This document shows, in pieces, positions 1-10,419 of a DNA stretch of 64,000 nucleotides. The DNA comes from Lineus longissimus (taxonomy: Eukaryota > Nemertea > Pilidiophora > Heteronemertea > Lineidae), in contig NC_088319.1 of NCBI RefSeq assembly GCF_910592395.1, positions 12,154,001-12,218,000 of the forward strand. Direction: 5' to 3'. A model generated the notes under the pieces. That model was not told the DNA's origin and searched no databases. It worked only from the letters and a program-made list of their open reading frames with translations. The translations under genes were made by a program, and so were the position numbers. How positions within the stretch are numbered: position 1 is the first letter of the stretch; the number at the start of each line of letters is the position of its first letter.

Positions 1-186
1 CTCCCTTATCAATTTGAAAGGGGTATGGGATGATAATGAAATGGTGTTTGGATTGATGATAAGGAAATTATATGTTTAGAGTTTATCAAAACAGATTTAT
101 TTGATTCATATCTTGTCCTTGAACTCATTTTTGACCTCACAACGGGATGATATTGACCTCATGAAGAGGTGGTATTGACCTTATGG
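1..186. other. Non-coding, nothing recognised
   Basis: Contains a short local repetition of GATATTGACCTC/GGTATTGACC around 145-185, next to the truncated end of the first MITE copy. No coding signal is seen. Confidence 0.4.
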
Positions 187-313
187 ATACACAAATACTA
201 TGAATACCAAGTTTAAGCAAATATGTATGGCTAATAACTGCACTACAGCATTGTGTATAACTGCATTTCTATTTTCCTGGACAACCAGTAATTACAAACG
301 GTGTACGCCTTTA
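187..313 (-). mobile_element. TTAA-type MITE family M1, truncated copy 1
   Basis: A reverse-oriented copy of the family seen at 19357, 22559, 47395 and 54313. The terminal inverted repeat is present as GTGTACGCCTTTA at 301-313. Internal blocks such as the complement of TGGTCCAGGAAAATAG and CAGTTATACACAATGC are recognisable. Similarity ends near 187, so the other terminus is missing. A short open frame here is a shadow of the repeat, since the same frame recurs in other copies. Confidence 0.75.
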
Positions 314-1205
314 CTACACCTGTCAACATCTTACCATCCCAAGCCAACGAACACACAAACCATAAACACCATGCCACCACAGCAGGGAAGCAGTAAATTG
401 GCTCCTAGTTTTACCACTAAATCATCCAATCAAATCGCAGTAACGATACCGACCGCCATCTTTTTTCATCACCGCGATACAACAACGACAAAAGTGACAT
501 ATACAATTGTCAAAATGTCATCAGTTGCGGAAGGAGATACGCTTCTTATAGAATCTGATAACGTCTCCTCGCAGAATCTTGACAACAGAAATTGACACAA
601 CAGGATGTGGAATCACAACGTGGGCATTGTCTTCCAAGATTTCGAAGGATAATACGTGTTTATATCATGTAATCCTCCGCTGATGACCCCTCTAGGGACC
701 CCGCGTTAATAAGACGTTCCTTTCTCGGCGACGCCTGATGAACAATTTACGCGGTCCCAGGCGAGCATTTGAATATAACAACGTGTCATCAGTGGGAAGA
801 TGAGAGGTGATACAGCGCTCATCACTCAACGGAGATGGGGGCAATCGGAAGTTGGTGGATTAACCGATTGTTTAGAAATTCCACCGGCGACAATGGTGTG
901 GCTGAGATAATAAGTTTTATGCACTAGTATGTTATAATGAGAACGCCGACAATGGTATTTGTCATTCTGGTGGTGTAGTGGAGTTAGGACAGGAATCAAG
1001 TGGTCATTATTTCAAACTGATATCAGATGTGAAAGAGAAGAAAAGTGCCGATTTTTCTCTGTCATTCAAATTATTGTAATATCAACTGTTTTTAATCTAG
1101 ACTCTTGCCATTTTGTGACAGCACAGACACATGTCTGGTCTTCGAACATCATAAAAATCAAGTGAATGATATGTTCCATTGATCTTCTTCACACCTTAGA
1201 AGGAA

Positions 1206-1215
1206 GGGGGGGGGG
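1206..1215 (+). repeat. Poly-G run
   Basis: Ten consecutive G residues followed by CAATTTTACCAC. The context (complement ATTGCCCC...) recalls the poly-C element at 42743, but the flanks are too short to assign it to that family. Confidence 0.7.
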
Positions 1216-1516
1216 CAATTTTACCACTAAAACGTATATCTTCGTCATATGGTCATGGAAAGGTTAGGCGGTGGCAATCTTGACCAAAAATAGCATCTCC
1301 ACTTGTCGATGATGGACGCATAATTATGATCCCATAAAATTCCTCCATCACATCTGCTAAAGGACGCTGCGTGATGGTTGCGAATTTCTTCCCATAATGC
1401 CACAGCCATTGCAACTTCTCGTTAACTGTGACAACGTACAGTGTTGTCGTGTTATGATGATGATATTGGCGTATCCTATGAAGATTATTACGCTGTAACA
1501 TCGTGGAGACTGTTAC

Positions 1517-1579
1517 GGCCATGAATGCGATATTTTTGGCCATGAATGCGATGTTTTCGGCTATGAATGCGATGTTTTC
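1517..1579 (+). repeat. 21-bp minisatellite, three units
   Basis: Three consecutive 21-bp units of GGCCATGAATGCGATRTTTT type start at 1517, 1538 and 1559, with only a few substitutions between them. No function is apparent. Confidence 0.9.
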
Positions 1580-1654
1580 GTCAGGTTGATTGATGAGTGG
1601 ATTAACCTTCTAAGAGTGTATCTTCAGAAATGATAGAATAATCTGCTTGACAGA

Positions 1655-1905
1655 CAAGACGAATACAGGGCCCGGTGGTGCAAGCAGGGGTAGCCATTGT
1701 TCCTCATTTGGTGGAGCGTTATGCTTGCCCTGGCATAGTCACAGACACCAGATACAAAGAATCTCATCTGTGAAGAGCCAGCCATTTCACTCCTTGAAGG
1801 CCATGCCGGTTCATCCAGAAATACAATCCTAGGTTCTCCCGAGGATTGAACATGGGCCCTATCGCGTGGTAGACAGAAGTGTTAACCAACAGGCTATGAG
1901 GCTCC
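1655..1905 (-). mobile_element. tRNA-derived SINE family S2, copy 1
   Basis: On the minus strand a tRNA-like head begins near 1903 (GAGCCTCATAGCC). It has an A-box-like TAGCCTGTTGG (1896-1886) and a B-box-like TGTTCAATCCT (1852-1842). The body that follows contains GGATTGTATTTCTGG, GATGAACC and GGCTCTTCACAG. The same body is found at 7780-7915 and 37138-37355. It is a Pol III-type retroposon and not a functional tRNA, because no complete cloverleaf is present. Confidence 0.75.
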
Positions 1906-1910
1906 TACTA

Positions 1911-4453
1911 TTATCAACTAATACTGATAACTTTTTAGAACAACATCAAAACACAATATTAGTTGATCATTTCTAAATGTTGAGAGGACAAAGTTTTTAT
2001 CATTATTATCAGTGATATGATGGTGACATAAGACCCATACCAATTGAACTATTACATATTTCAAAGCAGATAAGCTGTGCTTGATGGTTTTTAACTCTCA
2101 AAACTGAAAAAAGCATCTGTGGCCTAGGCCCTGAGAAGTGAGCCAACTGACAGGAAAGGCTTGGGAACCTGAAGGCCTGGGATAGTCAGGTTATTAACCT
2201 TTGTGAGAATATTGGGACATCTGTCATCCTAACACACATCATTTGATTATCATTAAACTAAGAGATAAATTCATTTAGATTTCCTTAACTACTATTAGTA
2301 TTCCTGCCCAATGGCCAGGTGGGCGACATAGGGAAATCTGATAATGAAAACCTGGTATTCTGAGGAAAACAGTCCTTTTCCGGCCCCCCTCAAATGACTA
2401 GGAGTAAAAAATACACGAAAATTGTATTCAAGATTTGTAATCAATAACACCACTTGGTGGTCAGCCGTAGTGGCATGCAAGGAAATGCTCACAAGAAGAC
2501 AAATCCAACACAGAAGAAAAAAAAGGGTTAATAGAATTGTAAACAAGTCATGTTATTTCACCACCCCCATCCATCTATCGTAAAACATCAACTACCCGCT
2601 ACGCAAACATCGGATATTGCTCCGTGCATTATCTTATCTCTGGCTCGATGATTTCATTCCAAAGTTCCGGCCGATATTTCACATTTTCGATCCAGCCAAT
2701 TAGCGCGTCCATAGATAACGCTGGTTTTCAATAAAATCTGGACATTATCTGAGATTTTTACGCTACGCGGTTCCAACTTCATGCACCGATGCCTTTTGCT
2801 CGATATCTGATTAATGTCGCTCGTTTATATCTCTCTCTGTGTTTCTGTTTGATCAATCTCAAGTTAACTTCGACAATCTGAAACGTTTCAACGCCAAAAT
2901 ATATGAAACTGTAAACCCTGAAATCAAGCTTTTATTTTCGCAATTTTTGCAAATGCACCATCAAACACGAACTTAAAATTTGGATCCACCAAATTACGTC
3001 GCTCTCGCCAATGCTTACTGTGGCCATCCCCCTAGAGCTCCCCCGGATATTATTGGAAAATGCATTTTTTTTACGCAGAGATCTGACTCCCTCCCCCCAC
3101 AGATGGTATGTTTCCCCGTGGCACAGTACCTCTAACTCAAGTAATGCTCTCAATCTTTTTCATTACTCCTTCGACAAGGCACTTAACTAGAGTGGCAGGA
3201 GTTGCCAAACTTAAAAGGGTTAACTGAGACACAAGACAGTGGTTAATCCCCTCGACTGCGTAAAAGATAATCATTTTAGTCGAGGAAAGCTTTCCGAAAG
3301 ATCATCACTTACGATCTGCTCCGACGAATTATCGTCAACGACTTTCGGCTGATCTCTAAAAGCCCTCATCTGATTGGTTAAAAGCCGCGGAATCACCCGA
3401 AGAAACTTTCGCAAACGACAAGTGGCTTTTAACGGAACGAGCACAGAATCGCTCCGAGCCAAGATCACTCTGACCGCAAATTGCATTTTTTTACACAAAT
3501 CAAAAGATCACGGAGATAATTGAATTCCTAATGAAATTTCCTAATATGGTTAGGCTGTTCCAAGAAGTGACCTCACCTATAAGGTGCATTTAGAGGTAAT
3601 TGACATTTAGTCTATCATTTTCTACATGTGTCTGTGCAAAGTGTGATGCAAGAGATGGGATACAATATATGGTGATTTCTTCCCTATCAGTTAAGACAAA
3701 TTGAGGATGCTGCCTTGACAACAAGAAATTATAAAAATTTTACTCAGTCTGAACTTCAACCATGCCATTTACATCAAAAATTCACAAAAGTGCTCTTAAT
3801 ATTTTACTCGTACCCTTTCTTCTTGAAATTCTTGTCTCCCCCTGCTGATCTGGATACCTAGCATTGGCAATCCAAACAGCCACAAACCCTTTTTACATCA
3901 CACAACCAGACCAAGGCAACGGATAACTCCGAAGATCAAAATTGCCCTATCATGTTGAAACAGATGGTATTGGCTGTGAAAAATATCGGGTGAGGACAAA
4001 AGTTAGCACAGCCTAGCATACGGAGATGTTAGCACAGTCTTAGCCACAGATACCCTAGCGATTAACGCAATGAATTGACGACCAAATTTGTTTTGACACT
4101 TTTATGGAGGCAGGAAAAATCAATTACGTCAGCCCGTGCAATGTGATGAAATTTATAAAACGTTCAAACATCGGTGATGTCTCCGTTAATATTGGATGGT
4201 AAGGAGGGGACCCGAGGTTAATAGCTAGTTAATACGCCCTTCTGGCATAGCTCGCTACACTTTAGATGGAAGTTTTTGCCACTGGAGGGAATTGCTAGCG
4301 GCTGATGTGATGGGTAGTGCTGCTACGGGAGAATGGTGACATCATGATTTTTCTCCTGTGCATGACCATTTGTGTCAGATACCATTTTGGGTAACAAATA
4401 GATTTTTCTGCGATATATCAAAAACGCCCCAAAATATCGACTTTGAAAATAGA
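1911..4453. other. Downstream intron of the PRDM-like gene, mostly unique
   Basis: About 2.5 kb without a recognised exon. I looked on the minus strand for the expected continuation of the PR domain (a GEEL-type block) and did not find it. The stretch 2560-2900 has mixed composition without obvious repeats and could hold conserved regulatory sequence. That is only a guess from its texture. Confidence 0.4.
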
Positions 4454-4459
4454 TCGTAC
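4454..4459 (-). promoter_or_regulatory. 5' splice site of the PR-domain exon
   Basis: The minus-strand exon ends GACCAG and is followed by GTACGA, a good match to the CAG/GTRNGA donor pattern. The PR-domain similarity stops at the same point, and the downstream translation (VRSIFKVDI) no longer resembles the family. Confidence 0.6.
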
Positions 4460-4594
4460 CTGGTCTTCGACTTGTACAGCCATCATGTTTTGTTGCTGTC
4501 GTTCCTGGGTGCCGCGAACGTACTTGAGCCAGTTACCGCTGCCAGGTTCTCGTGCGTCAACCCAGCCCTTTACTCGTCCGCATTCATCGATCAG
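4460..4594 (-). CDS. Internal exon: central PR/SET domain of a PRDM3/PRDM16 (MECOM/hamlet)-like zinc-finger regulator
   Basis: Minus-strand exon of 135 bp, 45 codons, open throughout and phase 0 at both ends. It starts LIDECG and contains the PR-domain core VDA, then GNWLKYV, then QQN and ends QVEDQ. PR domains carry a conserved NW(M/L)(R/K)YV block followed by a QN(L/M) block about ten residues on, and both are present at that spacing. In the MECOM/PRDM16 subfamily the matching region reads (I/L)LDEF, then (C/V)DA, WLKY and QN, which makes this subfamily the best match by eye. Members are DNA-binding chromatin regulators with an N-terminal PR domain and zinc-finger clusters. The splice signals agree: acceptor CTCTTCAG at 4595-4602 and donor GTACGA at 4459-4454. 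The exons for the start of the PR domain and for its GEEL-type end were not found. PR-domain membership is fairly secure; the subfamily is less so because other PRDMs share the core motif. Confidence 0.78.
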
Positions 4595-4939
4595 CTGAAG
4601 AGACAACGACAAATTTGGGCGTAAGTTTTGGTAAAATATTATCAAGAAGAACCGGTAATGTACTGAATTTTTACCGTGATCATGTCTGAAAATGTATTTT
4701 TACCAATAAGCTACAAGCACACCGCAGACAGAATGACGATGAAAAGGACATTCATCGATAAGCTGAAGAGAAGAAAACAAATTTGGGCGTAAGTTTTGGT
4801 AAAGTATTGTCAAGAAGAACCGGTAATGTACCAAATTTTCATCGGGATCATGTCCGAAAATGTATTTTTACCAATAAGCTACAAGCACACCGCAGACATT
4901 GAGCAAAGGACCTTGAAAAGGACATTCATCGATCAGCTT
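4582..4939. repeat. Tandem duplication carrying copies of the PR-exon acceptor junction
   Basis: A unit beginning ATTCATCGATCAGC occurs at 4582 and again at 4750 (ATTCATCGATAAGC), with a partial third start at 4924, so the steps are 168 and 174 bp. The two full units are very similar, including the shared block TTGGGCGTAAGTTTTGG and the later block CCAATAAGCTACAAGC. The unit boundary lies 13 nt inside the PR-domain exon. Each copy therefore carries the first 13 exon bases plus upstream intron. The copy at 4762 keeps a TTCTCTTCAG acceptor on the minus strand. Confidence 0.85.
4595..4626 (-). promoter_or_regulatory. 3' splice site and branch point of the PR-domain exon
   Basis: Read on the minus strand, a CTTAC branch-site match has its adenine at 4622, about 27 nt before the exon. 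It is followed by a pyrimidine-rich run TCGTTGTCTCTTCAG ending at 4595. The pattern fits a normal metazoan acceptor, and the reading frame opens exactly at the junction. Confidence 0.65.
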
Positions 4940-4999
4940 CAGGGTGGGTTCCCATGCATCAAAGTTGAAATCTGTCCCCTCACAACATAGAAAGGACAA

Positions 5000-5800
5000 G
5001 ATCTTTTTTGATATTTGAGAAGTCCGTAGCCTGTGAAATCAGAGGTCAGAGATTCTAATCAAATTTCATTTGGCCCCCCTCTCACTGGTCCGAACAAGGC
5101 CACCAAAAAAGCGAAAGATGAAGACAATAGATCGAACCATCAAGAAAGTGAAAAGACAAAAACGTTTGGGCCACACCAGAAAGTGAAAGACAAAAAAACT
5201 TTCAAAAGTTCTTAATTTGGCCTCAGGGATACTCCTATCGTCATAGTTACATCTTCAATTAGGACCGCAGACTAAAAAAGACAAAACAAATTTAGATATT
5301 TTCGAGACCGTTTGACTGGAGGGCTGTTGCTTGTCTGCAGTGAATTCCTGGGAAACGATCAAACCTCGAGAGATCCTCAAAAACGACATTGGCAAGGTCA
5401 CAGTGCATAACGCACAGAAAACAATCTCATTTCGCCTTGTCTCAAATTACGGAAAAGATCCCTCGAGTTTTTGGCAGATGACAATGGGAGCGCAATATGA
5501 CTTAATGAAGAATTAGTGACTCTCGTGGCGATGAATGGAGGAGGCGAACCGAAGACGATAATCTAGGTCACCGTTGAATGCGACTTGCGATCATTGTCGA
5601 CGCCAACAAAAAGACTAATCGGAAATGTCTGATTTTGTCTGTGTGAATATGCCTTGGTTGCAAGACCTGCAGCTGATATGACAAGATTGAGGGATGCGGC
5701 AGAGACTGGCCCTTGGGACGGCCAGGTGTCGGGAGGACGGAGGGTGTCAGCAAACACGCAGGGAGACAGATTAGATGCTCATTGGCATTGTCTGGTCCGA
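5000..5800. other. Upstream intron, unique sequence
   Basis: A purine-rich, lysine-codon-like patch lies at 5090-5215 (AAGTGAAAGACAAAA type) with an approximate internal repeat of GAAAGTGAAA. No splice-bounded coding segment is recognised. Confidence 0.4.
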
Positions 5801-5809
5801 GATGATGTG

Positions 5810-6500
5810 CGTTCTCTTACGAAGTCAAGGTTGAATTCTCATCTGATGAGGGTAGATTTTGGCATCTTTCTGCTCGAACATGGTGGGCTTAACCAACAGT
5901 GAGCTGGTTCTGTATTCCTGTCTTATTCAGAAATGAGCAAATTGTATGTTTGGTCTGATAGGGGGACCCAATATTATCAGAAGATTATTATGATGAGAAG
6001 ATTCAAAGTGAAATTCTCATCCAATGAAAGGAACGTTTACCTGTCCTGACACTGCAACTTTTCAAGATAGATCCTACAACTGTCTGACAATGATGACAAT
6101 GCTGAAGAAGAATTCTTACATCTTCAAGGTTAAATTCTCACCCAATGACTGCAACACTTCCTTGCCCCATAACACAACGCATCACGCTTCAATGGCCCTG
6201 ACAACACTGGGTAGGTTCCGGGTTCAGGCCACATTCAAAGATCCACAAATTGTACGTTAGGATTGATGGGGGAGGACCCGCTGCTGTCATCTAAGGCAAT
6301 GATGAGCACTCTAAGAGAGTCAAGGTTAAATCTTCTTTGGTGAAGAAACATAATGGCGTCTCCATGCAAGGACCTCAAGAATTCTATTCAGATTTGTTTC
6401 AGAAACTTCAATACGTAATCACATGTTTACTTTGATAGGAGGTGGGGTATTGTCTGTTGAGAAACGATAAGAGCAATTTCTGAATCATTGTAAGTTTCTT
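5810..6500. repeat. Degenerate tandem repeat zone
   Basis: A block resembling TCAAGGTTRAATTCTCAYC recurs at about 5824, 6001, 6123 and 6319. A second block (AAATTGTAYGTTWGG followed by a G-rich stretch and ACCC) recurs near 5940 and 6248, with a weaker trace near 6430. Spacing is irregular, about 120-200 bp, and divergence is high, so this is an old array. Confidence 0.55.
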
Positions 6501-6744
6501 CATCAGATGAGGAAGAATCAGGGGCAGGTAGAAGGAAACCTGGAGAGAGGCCATGAAAAAAGGAACTACCAGAGAATGATCTAACATGGGAGTCAGCCAG
6601 CTGGAATGCTGGTAGCAGACTGGAGTGGAGGACCCTGATGAAAGCCCCGCCATGTGCCGACTAAGTCACTGAGGGTCCTGAGCAAGGAAGGAAGAAGGGA
6701 TCCATCTCTTGATATAATGCAGAGCAGACCCCAGGGGTTCCAAC

Positions 6745-6836
6745 AAGTTTGTCACTAACACTGGCATAACTTAGTATTTTAAATCTTAGAGATAACGCCA
6801 AGGTAAGTTAACCCCAGTGTTTAGTGACGAAATTTG
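6745..6836. repeat. Short inverted-repeat element
   Basis: The left arm AGTTTGTCACTAACACTGG pairs with the right arm CCAGTGTTTAGTGACGAAAT, enclosing about 50 bp. The right side continues into TTTGTTTTAAACAAACAAGCCCAG, which resembles 63390-63427 (TTTAGTGACAACATTTG and then GGGCCCAG). It is probably a fragment of a dispersed inverted-repeat element. Confidence 0.55.
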
Positions 6837-7412
6837 TTTTAAACAAACAAGCCCAGCTCTTCATTCTTTATTGGGATCCTTTTGGCCCACTTAACACAAT
6901 AATCTTCAAAAGAGCTGACGCCTGACCACAGGAATCGAAAAGGAAGATTTGACAATAATGCCGAAAGCAAAAAAATCATCTTGAAAAACGAAGTCAGCAT
7001 TAGCGCTTGTAACGTGTTGCCATCTTCCAGCGGTGCTGTCACCGCAGAATTGCCAAACCACTTCCTGCCGAATAGAGCATCGAGAAGTGCGAGGCGGCAT
7101 CATTCATAAAGATGACATGGCGCGGCACGGATCACCGATTCAATTCAAATACAACTTCCGCATAGCCTGCGCTTTCTGTGAGAGTGTTGCGGCCATTCTA
7201 TGCAAGTTGTGAAGTGGTCACACGGATGTCGGGACAAGATAGAAGATTTCACACCAGATAGAAGCGCCTGTTTGTCCACTTGCGATGCTACAATGTTTAC
7301 ATGACATTGAGTAATGTTTGACAAGGCCACTACACCAGGAGTTGAATGAAGCGATGCCCCCTTGGTGTTTGGGTCAACGGGCCGGTTTAACAGAACCAGT
7401 TTGTGACATCAT

Positions 7413-7690
7413 CTAACGTTGGACGAGATGAATGGAAGCTTCTTCAAGGTGTCATCCTTAGATTCTACTCTTATCAGTTTCTCACATCTTATAATTGTAA
7501 CAATGCCCAAGTAACGGAAGGTACGCAGCCATGGCCTGGTTTTCAGAACGTAAGTTTTCATTGCATCAGTGAATGTAAGACAAGATGAATGGGAGATTCT
7601 TCAAGGTGTCATTCTTAGGTTCTCCTCTTATCAGTTTCTCACATCTGATAATTGCAACAATGCTCAAGTGACGGGAGGAGAACAAGTCAT
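7413..7690 (+). repeat. Tandem duplication, step 157 bp
   Basis: The segment beginning ACGAGATGAATGG at 7423 recurs at 7580 as ACAAGATGAATGG. Strong similarity continues through CTTCAAGGTGTCATYCTTAG, TATCAGTTTCTCACATCT and GCAACAATGC. The CTTCAAGG and TTCTCAC blocks recall the degenerate units at 5810-6500, so the two zones may share an origin. Confidence 0.85.
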
Positions 7691-7779
7691 CCATGTTACC
7701 TTTGATGTATTACTGCTGATGATGTTGCGTCAACAAGAACACCAAAGGGATTTTAGCAAAGAAGTGACAGTATTTTAAC

Positions 7780-7915
7780 AGTCCTCATGCCTATAATGAG
7801 AGTCCCAACAATGGCCGGGTTCGATCTGGGGACAATACAGGATTGTATGTCCGCGATGAACCAGCATGGCTCTCAAGGAACTTAAATTCCAGGCTCTTCA
7901 CAGCACAACATGAGA
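7780..7915 (+). mobile_element. tRNA-derived SINE family S2, copy 2
   Basis: A B-box match GGTTCGATCTG lies at 7818-7828. It is followed by the family body: GGATTGTATGTCC, GATGAACCAGCATGG and CCAGGCTCTTCACAG. The A-box side (CTCATGCCTATAATG) is degraded. Orientation is plus. Confidence 0.7.
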
Positions 7916-7919
7916 AGTC

Positions 7920-10340
7920 TGTTGAATAGGACTAAAAGCCGTGGTCCCTCGTACCTGAGTGTTTTTACCAGGGCAAGTAAATGCCGATATCACCTTAACC
8001 CAGAATGAAGGGAAGCAACATCTACCCAAAAGAAACATGACCTACTTTCTGCGGCCAAATACGGGTAAAACCAAATGGTCCCCACCATCAATTCGACCAA
8101 ACCACACCTCCACAGACGAAACATGACACAGCATTCTCAACGATTCAGCCTCAAGTTCAGACTGATGGAAAACAAAATATCCCATTTCAAGACACAATGT
8201 CGCATCCTTGGTTCGAGAATATCAACTTGCAGGATACAATGTATCTTCGTCTCGACAAACCGCTACAAACGGCAGGGGCCGAATTTCAAACAAATGCAAC
8301 AAGTGGCCCAAAGAGGGTCCAAGATTGTTCGTCACGGACAAGGGTCTCAAACCCCAAAGCTATACCCTCTTTAAACCCTTTATAATGATATCAAGATACG
8401 TCCTAAAGGGTTCTCTACGGGTCCTTAATATTGTGAATATCAGACTGAGCGCCTGACATATTTCTTCGGCCTTGGTGTGGAGAGCAAGCGAGGGTCTTTG
8501 GACCTCTTCGAGGGATTCTCGCGGTGCGCCTCATACCCTCGCACAAAAGGGCATCTGCCAAAGCAGCTGGAGAGAGGGGGCTAATTTCTCTAAATGAAGA
8601 GATCGGGATTTGATGGTCATAGTTGTCAGCGGGACAATCGCCGCCACGAGACATCGTCAAAACAGGTGACAAAGCAAACGAAACCTAATACGCAAAATCC
8701 ACGAATTGAACATTCAAATTTGAAATATTTTGTTCGTCTTTTCTCGGTTTACGATTCATCTGTGGGTGGATTTGAGAAATGTCGTCATTGTGCTTGACTT
8801 CCAAATGTCATTTTTAATTCTGTGCACCGAGGCGTCTACCAGAGATTCATCTCTTTGCAAGCTTTGTCTGCATTGGTAGGAATTTGTTTTCTACCTCATT
8901 TAAATTTAGATATTCAAATTACAATTATTTAAATCACAATTTCTGCAAATTCAATTGAATTTTAATGAATTTCATTTAATGTCGTTTATTTTGATGTTTA
9001 ACAAATTTCCTCAATTTTTAAAATTACATTAATTTCACTTGAATTGGATTCAAATTCACAGTAAGCATCATCAAGCTGTTTCATTAAATTGATATAATCT
9101 GAAGAAAATTATCATAGAATTAAATATTATTACAAATTCATTGGCACTCAAACCAATTAAGATTGAATAACTGTCATCAAACAAGTTAAAATTTGACAGA
9201 AAGAAGATTATCTTTAAGTTCATCATTCTTTGAATTTGATGAAAAGTACAAAAGCACAGTGGGGTGTTTTTCAAAAGTTTTCATCACCTAAATTTGGCCA
9301 ACACAAATATTTTAGATTCACTTCTGAAACTTGCCCAGTACGCAGAGTCAATAATTGGTTGTATTCAGACTGTCCCAACAACCCCCTTGCTTCCGAAAAT
9401 TTAAAATAACGGTCCTCAAATATGACGAGAGCAAAAAGATTCCCCGAAGGGTCGCGACAGACGACCCCAGCATCATCGAAATTTGAGTCAAGGTCACGTA
9501 GATAATGGCTTTCGACAATTTTGACAATCTTGACCTAAATCTTCAAAATGCGGTTGTCATCGTTGTCTGTGGCAAGAGTGAGGAACAAAGGCATACAACT
9601 CAACAGAGAGACTTTAAGCACCCTCATCTCAAAAATTTTCACAGAAGACAAAAAAAATTTACAACCTTCCAAACCGAAATAAATTAACTTTGAAGCACTT
9701 AAAACGATGTTTCCACTCTTCATAACAGGCAATTTGAATCCTTTTTTTTCAAATCACCATTTCAAAAAGGTTGACGTGTTATAGCTTTCTGTGGGGGTCT
9801 CCTCGAGGTGTATTGTCTCTTTATCTAAAATTCATTATTTGTGTCGGATGGGTAGTGATCCTTCTCAGAATCTTGCTCAATAAGGTTAAAGTGGCATCTT
9901 GAAGGACACACTCCGGAGTAAAAGTTTTTCGACTAGCGTAAACCTAGCAAGCAAACGGGCTACATTAAGCGAAATTTCAACCTCACAACATCGGGAAGGC
10001 GGAGTCCAATACTCAAGAAGGAAGTGAAAACGTCCCCTGTCCAGAGGGGCATTCCTGCATCGAACTCGACACCAGGGAATTCATAATTGATACGCGACAA
10101 TTGGAACTTTAATTTGCCTATTAGTGGAGAATCAACGATATGATATCTCGGTAAAGGTTTCAAGTGTTCTATGGGAACCGAAAATGACAACAGTTGGACG
10201 ACTTCCGAGGGTGAGATACTCAATATGCGGAGCTTCCGTCCAGGATTTCCCTCGTAAGTTACCAAGAAAGAAGCAGGAAAACTACCTGAACTGACAGGGA
10301 GCATTCTATCAACAGTTTCTCTTCAGATTACATCAAATTA
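7920..10340. other. Non-coding; AT-rich core at 8880-9160
   Basis: No gene is recognised. The part 8880-9160 is strongly AT-rich with repeated AATTCAATTGAATT-like and ATTTAAAT words. The 114-codon minus-strand open frame at 9960-10304 has no recognisable motifs or splice logic. It is most likely chance. Confidence 0.4.
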
Positions 10341-10415
10341 CAGCAGAACCTCTCTATTAAGGACACCCTTTGGACTGACAAATGCTGTCCTTCACAGAGA
10401 GGTTCCCTCATTGCA
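10341..10415. mobile_element. Short inverted-repeat element family M3 (AGAACCTCTCTATTAAGGAC type), copy 1
   Basis: The left side CAGCAGAACCTCTCT and the right side AGAGAGGTTCCC ending TTGCAG form inverted ends. Internal ATTAAGGACACC and GTCCTTCACAG also pair. The same words occur at 39240-39316 and 45334-45530. Confidence 0.65.
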
Positions 10416-10419
10416 GTAG

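Noticed and set aside
200-310. Recurring peptide (NNCTTALCITA type) seen in several frames
   Set aside because: It recurs because the frames lie in copies of MITE family M1. It is repeat-derived and not a protein family.
4358-4624. 88-codon plus-strand frame over the PR-domain exon
   Set aside because: It is the antisense shadow of the minus-strand exon, which has the motifs and splice sites.
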